A stretch of 64,000 nt of DNA from the NCBI GenBank assembly GCA_903952205.1, contig CAJBEZ010000037.1, positions 186,001 to 250,000 on the forward strand, read 5' to 3'. Of this stretch, positions 37,735 through 47,019 are shown piece by piece. The stretch is from an uncultured Desulfomonile sp. Lineage in GTDB: Bacteria > Desulfobacterota > Desulfomonilia > Desulfomonilales > Desulfomonilaceae. The position numbers were made by a program, and so were the translations under genes. The notes under the pieces are model-generated. The model worked only from the letters and a program-made list of their open reading frames with translations. It searched no databases and was not told where the DNA came from. Within the stretch, counting starts at the first letter, position 1. Each line of letters begins with the position of its first letter.

Positions 37735-37877
37735 CTCTGGTTCCTCCTTGTTGACGGTCAAGTTCAGCCGTGGAGTGTCTGGATCCGGAACACGAGTAGT
37801 CGCGCCAAGCCCTGAGAGAGAAGCGCAACGTTTGAGGTGGTTAGCTCATGTTGAATATTAGGATCACAGTATTTTGC

Positions 37878-37907
37878 TTGACATGTCAAATCACTAAATT
37901 TTATGAT
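37878..37907 (+). promoter_or_regulatory. LysR gene promoter overlapping a perfect palindrome
   Basis: TTGACATGTCAA (37878-37889) is a perfect 12-bp palindrome whose left half is also a consensus -35; TATGAT (37902-37907) lies 18 bp after TTGACA. The gap between the divergent flavoprotein and LysR genes is 208 bp. This layout suggests LysR autorepression and control of group 2. Confidence 0.55.
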
Positions 37908-37942
37908 TTTATAAGAAAAACTTATGCCTGAGGCCGATAAAT

Positions 37943-38920
37943 ATGAGAATGGATCTTAACCTTAACCAGATGAGAGCTTTCTACCTGGCGGCTAAATGCG
38001 GGAGCATTTCTCTGGCGGCGGAACATCTTTTCATTAGCCAACCCGCTGTGAGTATGCAAATTAAAGCTATGGAGGAACAATACAGGGTTCGCTTGTTGAT
38101 AAGGAAAAAGAGAGGGCTTGAATTAACCGAAGCAGGTGAAAAGGTTTACAGGATAGCTGACAAGATCTTTGGACTCGTGGCTCAAGCGGACAGTTTTTTG
38201 AAAGGTAATTCAGAAGAGTCAAAGGGAATTCTGAAAATTGGAAGCACCAAGACCCTGGTGCGTTGTCTTATGAGCAGATATATTTCCAAGTTCCGAGAGG
38301 CTTATCCGACCGTACAGATTCAAATTGATGAAGGCAGTTCCGAAGAGATGATCCGTAGCGTTCTCACGGATAGAAATGACCTGGCGATAGTGGGGAGGTT
38401 ACGGTATGACGAGAAATTAAAAGTAATCCCGTTCATCCATGATGAAATTATCCTTCTAACTGCGCCAGGACACAAGTATTGTTCTCAACCGGTGGTTTCA
38501 ATCCAGGATTTGCGTAATGAGAATCTCATTCTCAGGGAAAAAGGCTCCGGGACACGACAGCTTGTAGAAGAAATCTTTGAAGCCAGGGGATTTGCTCCTT
38601 CGGCCTTTATCGAGACAGGGAATGTTGATTTTATAAAAGAACTCGTTGAAATGGGGAAAGGCATTGCTATGCTAGCTCGGATGGGAGTTGAACCTGATCT
38701 GCTCGAAGGCCGTTTGGTCGCGATTCCTCTTCTGGAAGGGCCTTTTATATTGGGAATCGACGTGATTGTGAACGGCCAACGTAACCTTTCTAAGGCAGAT
38801 ATAGCATTCCTCGAGTTCTTGCTCCCTGCCAACCCCCAGTTGAGGCAAGGTTCCGACCTCGGAAATCCCTATGCGAACGAACCTGCGCCTGGCGGTTCAG
38901 TCGGCGTAATTTTGAAATGA
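37943..38920 (+). CDS. LysR-family transcriptional regulator (group 2 side)
   Basis: A 325-residue LTTR. The N-terminal winged helix-turn-helix is LNQMRAFYLAAKCGSISLAAEHLFISQPAVSMQIKAME, and the C-terminal half is the periplasmic-binding-like effector domain (ILKIGSTKTLVRCLMSRY...). It is homologous to the LysR protein at 48597 (shared REKGSGTR/REKGSGSR and ATKT/TTKD-type effector segments), so the two groups are controlled by paralogous regulators. It is transcribed divergently from the first flavoprotein gene, the usual arrangement for a local activator sensing the pathway substrate. A second ATG at 37949 is possible. Confidence 0.92.
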   Translation: MRMDLNLNQMRAFYLAAKCGSISLAAEHLFISQPAVSMQIKAMEEQYRVRLLIRKKRGLELTEAGEKVYRIADKIFGLVAQADSFLKGNSEESKGILKIGSTKTLVRCLMSRYISKFREAYPTVQIQIDEGSSEEMIRSVLTDRNDLAIVGRLRYDEKLKVIPFIHDEIILLTAPGHKYCSQPVVSIQDLRNENLILREKGSGTRQLVEEIFEARGFAPSAFIETGNVDFIKELVEMGKGIAMLARMGVEPDLLEGRLVAIPLLEGPFILGIDVIVNGQRNLSKADIAFLEFLLPANPQLRQGSDLGNPYANEPAPGGSVGVILK

Positions 38921-38959
38921 CGCCCTGTTATGTTTCGAGATGGCAATGAGTCCAATCCC

Positions 38960-39613
38960 TTAGTCCTTCGTCTCTCCCCTGAATTCTAATATCTTGAAGT
39001 TATTATCTTGCAAGTTCTTGTACAGAGTGTCCGAATCGTTACAGTCTGTGCGTAGGACAATGCGAGCGCCCCCACTCGGGCCTTCCGGGACAGTGAAAAT
39101 AGCTTTCATCATACAATTACTCTCTTCCAATATCTTGACTATCTTCAACAAAGTATCTTTTTCAAGCCTGACATCAGCAAGCGTAACCCGGGTACATTCC
39201 TGCCCCGCTTCCAACAGCTTAAAAAGCATGACAAAAATCTCTCGGTCAGAAACGACGCCAACTACCTTGTCCCCGTCCATTACAGGAAAGGTACTCATCA
39301 TAAGTTCACGGCCCTTGATGAGAATATCTTCAACACTATCATCCACAGAAACGGTTACAGGCATTCTGACCATTACATCCTTGACTTTCAGCTTGTTGCA
39401 GAAGTAGTTCATCTCACACATATCCCCACTGCCACTGACACACATGGCCGCTTCGCTCAAGTCGCGCCTATGGACCACGCCACGCAACCGACCATTGTCA
39501 ACAACAGGGAGCATTTTTAATCGGTGCTGTGAGATGAGGGCAGCGGCTTCGGCCGCCAGAGCGTCGCTGGAAATCGTAAATTGTTGAGGTAACATCCAAT
39601 TTTTTACAAACAT
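38960..39613 (-). CDS. Two-CBS-domain protein, phenylphosphate synthase third subunit-like
   Basis: A 217-residue (about 24 kDa) protein with two CBS domains (residues about 1-55 and 80-135), a Cys-containing linker between them (CVSGSGDMCEMNYFC) and an ACT-like C-terminal segment. In Thauera aromatica the third phenylphosphate synthase protein is 24 kDa, has two CBS domains and stimulates the kinase; size and context match. GGAGG before the ATG at 39613 sets the start (a TTG at 39625 is in frame but overlaps the site). It is the last gene of group 1 and could serve both kinase pairs. CBS domains may sense adenylate charge. Confidence 0.8.
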   Translation of the reverse strand: MFVKNWMLPQQFTISSDALAAEAAALISQHRLKMLPVVDNGRLRGVVHRRDLSEAAMCVSGSGDMCEMNYFCNKLKVKDVMVRMPVTVSVDDSVEDILIKGRELMMSTFPVMDGDKVVGVVSDREIFVMLFKLLEAGQECTRVTLADVRLEKDTLLKIVKILEESNCMMKAIFTVPEGPSGGARIVLRTDCNDSDTLYKNLQDNNFKILEFRGETKD

Positions 39614-39680
39614 TACCGCCTCCAAGATTAAGGCTGAAAAAGATCATTATCGCTGTGAGTCCATGAATTCCCCGTGCAGC

Positions 39681-40904
39681 TCAGGCTGGGGGAAAGATCT
39701 CCAGACAAGCATTGACTAAAGCCCCGGCAAAAGATTCTTCGTCCAGATTCGCATCCACTTCTCTAATAATTACCGAATTGCTCAAGTTTTTAAGAGTCCG
39801 AAGGAAAAGTCTATCCTGGTCTCTGTCGAACATGTGGCTCGACGGCGTGTCAACTGCGGACCAACCGCTTGTCGGAAACAAAAAAATAGTAGGGCCAGAT
39901 GCTTGATTGAGCTTCTCCGCAAAAACTTTGGCGACTGCCACAATCTCTTCGTCAGAGACTCTCAAGAATGTTCGAAGCTCGTCCAGTTCAAATTTCCTTC
40001 GCTCATAATGTTCAGGTTTGTAACGGGACTTCCGAGGACTTGTCAGATTTACCCCGCCAGGGGCAATTACTTGAGGTATTCCCCGCTTACCCGCCGCTGT
40101 CAGCCTGTCAGGGCCGGCTGCTCTCATGCCTCCGAGTAATTCCTCTCCTACTCCGCCAGGAGCCAACTCTACGACGGCGTCAAAAAAACCTTCCGAAATC
40201 ATATTTTCCATGGCTCTGTCACAAATTCCAGCAGCCGAGAAGCCGATTACCTGATATCCTTTGGATTCCAATCCCTGCCGAACGTAATTAGAGCATCGTT
40301 CTGTGGGACCAAACATGGACATGGCGACTAGAGGAACTCCGCTGTCACGCAATGATTCGACACTGAGAGGAATCACCATAGCCATTCCTGTTATCGCGGC
40401 GGCGGCCCTGTCGAGAAGATTCATCAGGGGTTTTGACAAACCTGAGATCTCTATCACGGTGTGCAGCAAAGCGATATCTCCAGCGCCTATGTATCGAGTC
40501 GCCAAACCCGGCAAAGCGGCGGTGGAGGAAACCATTAATTTCGGAATCCCAAATGGCAATGCCCTCATGACATTCGTTGCCATCAGGCTTCCGGTGGAAC
40601 CTCCCAAACCGATTACGCCCGCCAAGCGCCCGGAATTCATAAAATCTATCGCTATCTTGATAGCGCCTTCAATCATCTGTCCGGTTATTTTCTTTCTCTC
40701 TCTGGATACCCGAATGTCCTCAATCTTCGCTCCTCCCGCACACGCAACATCGGCGGAGGTGATGTCGGCCCCAGGACATGCGCCGGACATACTCATATCC
40801 AGCACAGAGCACGCTGTGCCTCTGGTCTTAATAGAATTCCTCAGGTAAAAAGTCTCGGGACCTTTTGTGTCCAGTGTGGACAGGAGCAGAACCACGCGTT
40901 CCAT
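39681..40904 (-). CDS. UPF0261/Tm-1-like ATP-binding protein (copy 1)
   Basis: A 407-residue member of the UPF0261 family (Tm-1-like ATP-binding plus TIM-barrel-like domains): LSTLDTKGPETFYLRN, GLGGSTGSLMATNVMRALPFGIPKLMVSS, FGPTERCSNYVRQGLESKGY and VIAPGGVNLTSP. A paralogue lies at 49571. The biochemical role in bacteria is unsettled. The ATG at 40904 overlaps the stop of the CoA ligase gene by one base (TGATG), so translation is coupled; GGAGGG lies upstream. Its place between the ligase and the CBS subunit suggests a pathway role, perhaps in handling or repairing an intermediate (inference). Confidence 0.85.
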   Translation of the reverse strand: MERVVLLLSTLDTKGPETFYLRNSIKTRGTACSVLDMSMSGACPGADITSADVACAGGAKIEDIRVSRERKKITGQMIEGAIKIAIDFMNSGRLAGVIGLGGSTGSLMATNVMRALPFGIPKLMVSSTAALPGLATRYIGAGDIALLHTVIEISGLSKPLMNLLDRAAAAITGMAMVIPLSVESLRDSGVPLVAMSMFGPTERCSNYVRQGLESKGYQVIGFSAAGICDRAMENMISEGFFDAVVELAPGGVGEELLGGMRAAGPDRLTAAGKRGIPQVIAPGGVNLTSPRKSRYKPEHYERRKFELDELRTFLRVSDEEIVAVAKVFAEKLNQASGPTIFLFPTSGWSAVDTPSSHMFDRDQDRLFLRTLKNLSNSVIIREVDANLDEESFAGALVNACLEIFPPA

Positions 40905-42565
40905 CAAGATTTACCCTCCGCTTCCACCTTTTCCCTGATATCTTTTTTGAGAGCCTCTTTGTTGACTTTACCGGAATCCCCTACAGCAGGAAACTCGGAT
41001 ACTAACTCAAGCTTCTCGGGTAGCTTGAACATTGCGATATTCCTGGATTTTAAAAATTCCACCATTTCCTTAAAGGTGAATTCTTGACCCGCTTTGGGAA
41101 TTACGTAGGCGCATGTCCGTTCGCCCATTTCCCTGTCCGGGTATCCAACAACCGCAACCGAGGCAACCTTGGGATGATCGTTTAATAGGCCCTCGATCTC
41201 AGCGGGATAAATATTCTGTCCCCCACGGATGATCATGTCCTTGGCCCTTCCAAGTATCCACAGACACTCCTGGTCAAATTTTACTATATCGCCGGTAGTG
41301 GTCCATCCTCTCGGATCGAAGACCGTAGCCGTAAGCTCCTCGTCCCGGTAGTAGCCAGCCGGAGCGTGAGGGCCCCTGAAATAGAGGACACCGGGCTCCC
41401 CGTCTGCAACTTCGGTCTTGTTTTCCTGATCCATGAGACGGACCTGGTTTCCCGGAAGTAATCGCCCCACCGTCCTGCGTCGCAAATCTCTGGAATCCTC
41501 GACTCTGCATCCCGAAACTGAACCCATGTCCTGGGTACCGAGATCGCTGGTGATGGAAGCGCCAAAAACCCGCTCCGCCTCCTCAGCAATTTGGGGAGAA
41601 AGGTAACCACCAGCCGAACGTATAAAACGAAGCGAGCTAAGATCGTACTTGGTCGCGTCCGCGTCAAGCATTCTAACCAGGTGTGTGGGCACGACACCAA
41701 TGGCCGTGGCCTTTTCCTTTTCGATGAGAGCCAGGGCTCCGTCAGGAGAGAATTCCTCCAACATGACGGTCTTTGCCCCTGCTAACGGCGCTGCAAAATA
41801 CGTGAGTGTCCCTGCGGCTCCCCCGGCATGGGGAGCAATGGCCACGGTAATGTCGTCCTTGTTCAGTTTCCAGATATCCACCCTTCCCTTGGAAGTGCAG
41901 AGCCGTGGGGCAATCGGCCATTCCACAAGTTTGGGAATTCCGGTGGTTCCTGTTGTCGTGGTCAGTAACGCCACATTCCATATGGGATCCAATCTTCTTT
42001 CCTTAAGGACGGACTCGTCTACGGGCTTTTGGGTTCGCTCATTTACAATTCGGGTAAGCGAGAATGTTCCATCAGGCGCAGAATCGGGCACTTCGTTGTC
42101 GAACAGAAATATGTTTTTCAAATGCGGGAACTGCTTTTGCAGTCCCTTGTACATTTCCAGGTAGTCGAATTTATTGTAAATATTCAGGATGATAACGGCC
42201 GACGCTTCCGTCCGTTCAACCATGTATTCGAGTTCCCTTTGTCGAAGGTATGGATAAACCGTCAACGAGATCAGCCCGGCCCTTTCACAAGCGATCCTGG
42301 ACAAGAAACCGTAAACACTGTTTGGGGACTGAATGATGATGCGGGAATGCTTCGGAATTCCCATTTCTACCCATGAAATGGCCATTGCATCGACAAGACG
42401 CTTCGCCTCGGCCCAGGTCAACCGGTATTTGGAATCGACCAAAGCCTCTTTTTCTGCATATTCATGGGCATTTCTATCCCAGAAATCATAAAAGGTTTCC
42501 TGGGACCAGTACCCGTTCTTTGTGAACTCATCTACCATTTCCTGTTTATAACGAATCGGTTTCAT
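40904..42565 (-). CDS. AMP-forming acyl-CoA ligase, likely aromatic acid
   Basis: A 553-residue ANL-superfamily enzyme: phosphate-binding loop LLTTTTGTTGIPK, A5-like motif GASITSDLGTQDMG, GWTTTGDIVKFD, and hinge region GRAKDMIIRGGQNIYPAEIEGLL; the C-terminal catalytic Lys lies in GDSGKVNKEAL. It forms an acyl-AMP and then the CoA thioester. Beside UbiD and phenylphosphate synthase the most likely substrate is 4-hydroxybenzoate or a related hydroxy acid (inference from context; DhbE-like architecture also fits). GGAGG five bases before the ATG. Downstream UPF0261 is coupled by overlap. Confidence 0.9.
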   Translation of the reverse strand: MKPIRYKQEMVDEFTKNGYWSQETFYDFWDRNAHEYAEKEALVDSKYRLTWAEAKRLVDAMAISWVEMGIPKHSRIIIQSPNSVYGFLSRIACERAGLISLTVYPYLRQRELEYMVERTEASAVIILNIYNKFDYLEMYKGLQKQFPHLKNIFLFDNEVPDSAPDGTFSLTRIVNERTQKPVDESVLKERRLDPIWNVALLTTTTGTTGIPKLVEWPIAPRLCTSKGRVDIWKLNKDDITVAIAPHAGGAAGTLTYFAAPLAGAKTVMLEEFSPDGALALIEKEKATAIGVVPTHLVRMLDADATKYDLSSLRFIRSAGGYLSPQIAEEAERVFGASITSDLGTQDMGSVSGCRVEDSRDLRRRTVGRLLPGNQVRLMDQENKTEVADGEPGVLYFRGPHAPAGYYRDEELTATVFDPRGWTTTGDIVKFDQECLWILGRAKDMIIRGGQNIYPAEIEGLLNDHPKVASVAVVGYPDREMGERTCAYVIPKAGQEFTFKEMVEFLKSRNIAMFKLPEKLELVSEFPAVGDSGKVNKEALKKDIREKVEAEGKS

Positions 42566-42621
42566 CTAGGCCTCCTGAAAGAACCGAACTGATAAGCGTT
42601 TTCCGTTTTGTGATGTCCAGT

Positions 42622-44028
42622 TCACAGTCCTAGTTCGGACCACCGGCTCTTAACTCTTTCCACTATTTTTGGATCCAGTTCGATGGGAATCGGCTTCTCT
42701 TTCCAGTCATAAGGTATGGTGGCGTCCAGTAGTAGACGGCCGGTTATGTCCCTGGCGTCGATCGGTAGGGAGGGATCCAACGGCGTCGATCTCCCCCGCT
42801 TGATGACCTGAGAGCGGTTGGGCTGAAACCTGAAGCTAAGCGCATACATAACCCGTGGGATGTCCCAGGGATCGATGTCTTCATCAACAACGATCACTGT
42901 TTTTAGGCCATAAGCGCCCATTTCAGTAGATATGGCCGCTGTCAGCACTTGGTCGGCATGGCCCGGATACATCTGTTTGACGGATATGATGGCAAGGAAC
43001 CTGCCCGAGCCTTCAGGCGGACAGTAAACGGCTTTCAAACCCGGTATCTTCATGGCCAGGAGTTGTTGCCAGAGTGTCGCTCCGTAGGAAAGCGCCATAG
43101 TCATATGCGTGTCGGTCACCGCCCGACCCACGGTGGTCCCCCACAGAATCGGGTTGTTCCTATGAGTGACGCATTTCACATCCATAAAATTTCGGGGGTC
43201 GGTGCCCACACCTGAGTAATAACCGGTGTACTCTCCAAAAGGTCCTTCTTCCATGAATTTATTGGCATCTACCTCGCCTTCGAGAACAATTTCAGCATGC
43301 GCCGGGATCGGCAGATCAACGGTTTCTCCCTTGACTACCTCCACAGGTGTGCCCCTGAGAGCTCCCGCCACGTCATATTCCGACACAGTAGCGGATATGC
43401 GCGCCGCCCCCATAATGAAAAGCAAGGGGTCACATCCGATGACAGAGACCACCGGCATGGGTTTACCCATTTTCTGGTACTTCTTCAGCATGATGTCGGC
43501 GTGTTTACCCTTGATGAACTGGGTTCCAATCTTGTCCTTACCCAGAAGTTGGGCGCGGTAAGTGCCCAGATTGACCCACCCTGTATCCGGGTCTTTGGAA
43601 ATGAAAAAGTGGGCCGTGCCGATATAACGTCCGCCGTCCAGAGGGTACCATTTGGGAACAGGGAACTTGTAAAGATCAATCTGGTCTCCGGTCAGGATAT
43701 TTTCCTTGCAGGGCGCTTCAGCCTTGTCTACATATTTCGGAGGAAGTAGATTTTCGCCCAGCTTCGCCCATGCGTCGTAAAGATTCACTAGGGTTGAGCC
43801 GAGCGGTTGCCCCATGATCAGGGACAGCCGTTCAGTCGTGGTGCATACACTGGTGATGACCGGTGTGTCGTAACCCTTTACATTTTCAAATAACAGCGCC
43901 GGACCGGAGGCCTCCTCGTTAAGCTTGGCGATATGTGACAGTTCGAGGTCCCAATCCACTTCCGCCTTAATCCTTTTGCATAGTCCCTTTGCTTCGGCTT
44001 CCTTTACAAAATCTCTCATGTCTTTCAT
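42622..44028 (-). CDS. UbiD-family (de)carboxylase, phenylphosphate carboxylase-like
   Basis: A 468-residue UbiD-family protein that would use prenylated FMN for reversible aromatic (de)carboxylation. Diagnostic segments are GTYRAQLLGKDKIGTQ (catalytic-triad Arg region), GPFGEYTGYYSG (Glu of the E-R-E site) and ALSFRFQPNRSQVIKRG. Thauera phenylphosphate carboxylase uses two UbiD subunits plus two small ones; here only one UbiD gene is present, so the complex may be simpler or completed from elsewhere. It sits between the kinase pair and the CoA ligase in group 1. AAGGAG about 12 bases upstream of the ATG is a long spacing. Confidence 0.9.
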   Translation of the reverse strand: MKDMRDFVKEAEAKGLCKRIKAEVDWDLELSHIAKLNEEASGPALLFENVKGYDTPVITSVCTTTERLSLIMGQPLGSTLVNLYDAWAKLGENLLPPKYVDKAEAPCKENILTGDQIDLYKFPVPKWYPLDGGRYIGTAHFFISKDPDTGWVNLGTYRAQLLGKDKIGTQFIKGKHADIMLKKYQKMGKPMPVVSVIGCDPLLFIMGAARISATVSEYDVAGALRGTPVEVVKGETVDLPIPAHAEIVLEGEVDANKFMEEGPFGEYTGYYSGVGTDPRNFMDVKCVTHRNNPILWGTTVGRAVTDTHMTMALSYGATLWQQLLAMKIPGLKAVYCPPEGSGRFLAIISVKQMYPGHADQVLTAAISTEMGAYGLKTVIVVDEDIDPWDIPRVMYALSFRFQPNRSQVIKRGRSTPLDPSLPIDARDITGRLLLDATIPYDWKEKPIPIELDPKIVERVKSRWSELGL

Positions 44029-44067
44029 GTAAATCCGTAACTCCTTATCTTTAATATAATTGAGTGC

Positions 44068-45156
44068 TTAAGTAATACTTCGCCCTTTGATCAGACCTGC
44101 TATTATGTGTTCGATAGCGGAACCTTTCGGTTCAACTACCGGTTTGGCCTCTTTTTGGCTCCAAACAGTTTCAGGACGGCTCTGAAGAATATAAATTTGA
44201 CCTTTGTACGGCAGTCCTTTCTCTGTAGCCCATTCAATATCCATGGGGCGGCCGTAGTGTTCCTCAATGGTTTTCCCCAATTTGGCGAGTTCCAGGATCT
44301 CTTCATCTAAAATACTCTGTTGTTTCTGTCGCTCCGGATGCAACTCCAACTTGAGAACCTGGTCCGATTCAGGGTCGGTGGTGTAATAAATCTTCTTCTC
44401 GGAAATAGTCTTTTTTGTGACATCCATAGTGATCTTGTTCACGTGAAATTGGTCTGGCGTCACTTCACCGGAAACAACACTTTCCCCAAAACCATAATTC
44501 GAATCTATTACGACTGTGGCTCGATCACCCGTAGCTGGATTGAGCGTGAACATAACCCCTGCCGTAAAAGATCTAACCATCTTTTGAACGGCCACGCTAA
44601 TCAGCACTTTAGAGTGCTCGAACCCCATGCTGGTTCGGTAGGCTATTGCTCTCGCAGTAAATAGGCTTGACCAGCATTTCTTGATCTTTAAAAGAAGTTG
44701 ATCCACTCCTCGAATCCATAAAAAGGTGTCCTGCTGGCCGGCAAAACTAGCCCCGGGAAGGTCCTCAGCGGTAGCGGACGACCTAACCGCCACAGGCAAG
44801 GCAGGTGTACGAGATCGTTTCGAAAGGATCCGATAATTCTCGGCTATGACATCTTCCATCCGCTCACTAATTGTGCCTGTTTCTATCCATTCCCGAATAT
44901 CTCTAGACGCGTTCTCGATTTCTACTACCTGAGCGTCATCAATACCTTCAAGGCGAGCCATAATTTTGTCAGACAAATGATTGTCTTGCAGAAAAACCTG
45001 ATAAGCGTCAGTAGTTACTGCAAAGCCGGGGGGAACGGCTATTTTAGCTCTAAGGCATTCCCCCAGGCTTGCGCATTTACCGCCGACTCGAGCGACCATA
45101 GTTATGTCGCACTCTTCAAACGGTATCACATCTGGACTTGGTACATTCCTAACCAT
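44068..45156 (-). CDS. Phenylphosphate synthase 40 kDa-type ATP-binding subunit (first set)
   Basis: This 362-residue (about 40 kDa) protein is the N-terminal ATP-grasp part of PEP synthase: VGGKCASLGECLRAKIAVPPGFAVTT, VAVRSSATAEDLPGASFAGQQDTF, GFGESVVSGEVTPDQFHV, MDIEWATEKG and ILQSRPETVW. It has no swivelling His or PEP domain. Size and order (just after the 70 kDa gene, 30 bp gap) match protein 2 of Thauera phenylphosphate synthase, which passes a phosphoryl group from ATP to the partner His. It lacks the CxxC pairs of its paralogue at 30353. Confidence 0.88.
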   Translation of the reverse strand: MVRNVPSPDVIPFEECDITMVARVGGKCASLGECLRAKIAVPPGFAVTTDAYQVFLQDNHLSDKIMARLEGIDDAQVVEIENASRDIREWIETGTISERMEDVIAENYRILSKRSRTPALPVAVRSSATAEDLPGASFAGQQDTFLWIRGVDQLLLKIKKCWSSLFTARAIAYRTSMGFEHSKVLISVAVQKMVRSFTAGVMFTLNPATGDRATVVIDSNYGFGESVVSGEVTPDQFHVNKITMDVTKKTISEKKIYYTTDPESDQVLKLELHPERQKQQSILDEEILELAKLGKTIEEHYGRPMDIEWATEKGLPYKGQIYILQSRPETVWSQKEAKPVVEPKGSAIEHIIAGLIKGRSIT

Positions 45157-45186
45157 TACGGAGTCCTCACAATGCTCCCGAGTTGG

Positions 45187-47019
45187 TCACCCGAGTATCT
45201 CTATTTCACCCTTCGAGCCGTCGAGTTTTATTCTTTGGCCGGTCTTAAGTCTCGAAGTGGCTGATCCCGTGCCAACTATGGCAGGTAGACCATACTCACG
45301 GCAAACGATGGCAGCGTGGCACATGACACCGCCAACGTCAGTAATGGCGGCTTTGATTTTCTGGAAAGCCGGAGCCCAGCTAGGCGAAGTAGTTGGGGCT
45401 ACAAGTATTTCACCCTCTTGGAGTTGACCTACTTCCTGAACAGTTCGACACACTCTGACCGTGCCCTCGACCACACCTGGGGACCCCGGAAAGCCGTATA
45501 TCCTCGTCAAATCACCTTCGGATATGCTCTTGAGTTTAGCCCAATGAGACATGGATTCGGATGTAATGCCCCAGAGAACAATCGTGAAAGGCTCATTAAT
45601 GGTTTCCGGAACGGTTCCCATAGCGTCCGGCGGTGTCCACTCCCGGAACTTGGCCATAACCTCTTTGCGCCAAGCCACCTCCTTGGGCCACACCAGAGGG
45701 CCTCTCGAATTGCTGCCGGTAGCCCATCCGGTAACCACGTCCCAGAGGGCGTCCTTAATTTCGGACCTCTTCAGATACCAAATGTCTTCAATATCTTCGA
45801 TGAACTTAAAATCAACTAAGATCTTGGATACTTCTCTGACTTTGTTCCAAAAGAGGCTATGGAACCAATGCTCCACGTAAAAGAGGTGATTTTCCACGTA
45901 TGGGAAAACAGTTCTGGAGGTTCCAAGCAGTTGATCGAAGGTTTGCAGGTCAGCTTCGGTCTTGAGCAATGCCCTGTATTCGGTAGCGAGCCGATCCCTT
46001 TCAGCGATTATGGCTTTGGTGGGCCTGTCTATGTTTGCTCCTTTCCGGAGTTTCTCAATGTAAATGCCCATCGCTGACAAGGGGATATCAAGATCATCAT
46101 TCCATGATTTGTCGTGGTGATACCATCCTGTGCCTGTGGAAACATAAAACCACGGTTCTCGAGCCGCTTCAAAGGCCTCCAGCCATTTCCTTCCATTCTC
46201 AGAAGCCGCCATTTCCTTCAGGATTACGGATGCTGAGCCTTTCATGGCAATGTCATCAACTTTAAGATCTATCGACAGCTTGGCAAGTTTCTTGAGTTCT
46301 TCATCAGGCCGATAAATTATAACGTCTATGCCCCCCACCATCTGGGTTATCTTTTGAAGTGGGATATCCGGAAAAGCCTTCTGACAAAAGTCGACAAACA
46401 CGACATAGGCGGCATATCCAAGGTTTAGGAATTCAAAATGATACTGCCATGCGAGGATTCCTAAATCGATGAGTTCGTCGTAGGCCTTGAGCAGCCTGTA
46501 GCCGGTTGAAACTCCAAGTCCCTCCGTAACTACGGATTCATCTTCTATTTCGGGCAGTTCCGGGATCTTTAATTCAGCCAGCTGCCCAATAATATTGCGC
46601 ATCTTGACTTCCCAGTTGTCATGCAACCGATCCCAGTTTTGGTAATAATACCCGGCGCGCTTCATAAAAAGTTCGGCTCTCTTTGGTATGTCCGAGGGAT
46701 CGGCGACCGGTAGAGGGGTGATATAGATATAACCGTTATGAATACGATGATCGATACCAAGGGCGGGGGGAACTATAAAAATTCTGGTGTTGAACTGTGA
46801 TAAAGCGAGGAACCAAGCCTCATCCCATATTATATCAAAAGGATACATCGGTTCCGGGTAGTGCAATCCGTCATAAAACCAAAACATGTTTTCTTCGTAT
46901 TTTTTCCTGTCCGGATCATCAGTAGTATACTGGTAGTGATACGGATACATTCTTTCCCAGCCCTCGGTGCCTGGGATTCTCTCCGCCTCGTGGGGATTCG
47001 GAAAATTCATCGCGGCCAT
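45187..47019 (-). CDS. Phenylphosphate synthase 70 kDa-type phosphohistidine subunit (first set)
   Basis: A 610-residue (about 70 kDa) protein with a large helical substrate domain and a C-terminal PEP-utilising mobile domain; the phosphorylatable residue is His568 in GGVMCHAAIVCREYGLP, preceded by GEILVAPTTSPSWAPAFQ. It matches protein 1 of phenylphosphate synthase, which carries the phosphoryl group and transfers it to phenol, giving phenylphosphate + AMP + Pi overall. GGAGG about eight bases before the ATG supports the start. Other hydroxyarenes such as catechol or cresols are possible substrates. It is upstream of the 40 kDa gene. Confidence 0.88.
   Translation of the reverse strand: MAAMNFPNPHEAERIPGTEGWERMYPYHYQYTTDDPDRKKYEENMFWFYDGLHYPEPMYPFDIIWDEAWFLALSQFNTRIFIVPPALGIDHRIHNGYIYITPLPVADPSDIPKRAELFMKRAGYYYQNWDRLHDNWEVKMRNIIGQLAELKIPELPEIEDESVVTEGLGVSTGYRLLKAYDELIDLGILAWQYHFEFLNLGYAAYVVFVDFCQKAFPDIPLQKITQMVGGIDVIIYRPDEELKKLAKLSIDLKVDDIAMKGSASVILKEMAASENGRKWLEAFEAAREPWFYVSTGTGWYHHDKSWNDDLDIPLSAMGIYIEKLRKGANIDRPTKAIIAERDRLATEYRALLKTEADLQTFDQLLGTSRTVFPYVENHLFYVEHWFHSLFWNKVREVSKILVDFKFIEDIEDIWYLKRSEIKDALWDVVTGWATGSNSRGPLVWPKEVAWRKEVMAKFREWTPPDAMGTVPETINEPFTIVLWGITSESMSHWAKLKSISEGDLTRIYGFPGSPGVVEGTVRVCRTVQEVGQLQEGEILVAPTTSPSWAPAFQKIKAAITDVGGVMCHAAIVCREYGLPAIVGTGSATSRLKTGQRIKLDGSKGEIEILG

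Noticed and set aside
40303-40848. 181-residue open frame on the plus strand opposite the UPF0261 gene
   Set aside because: It is antisense to a well-supported conserved gene, has no ribosome binding site or family features, and is explained by codon bias of the real gene.
41649-42164. 171-residue open frame opposite the CoA ligase
   Set aside because: It lies entirely inside a conserved ligase with all motifs on the other strand.
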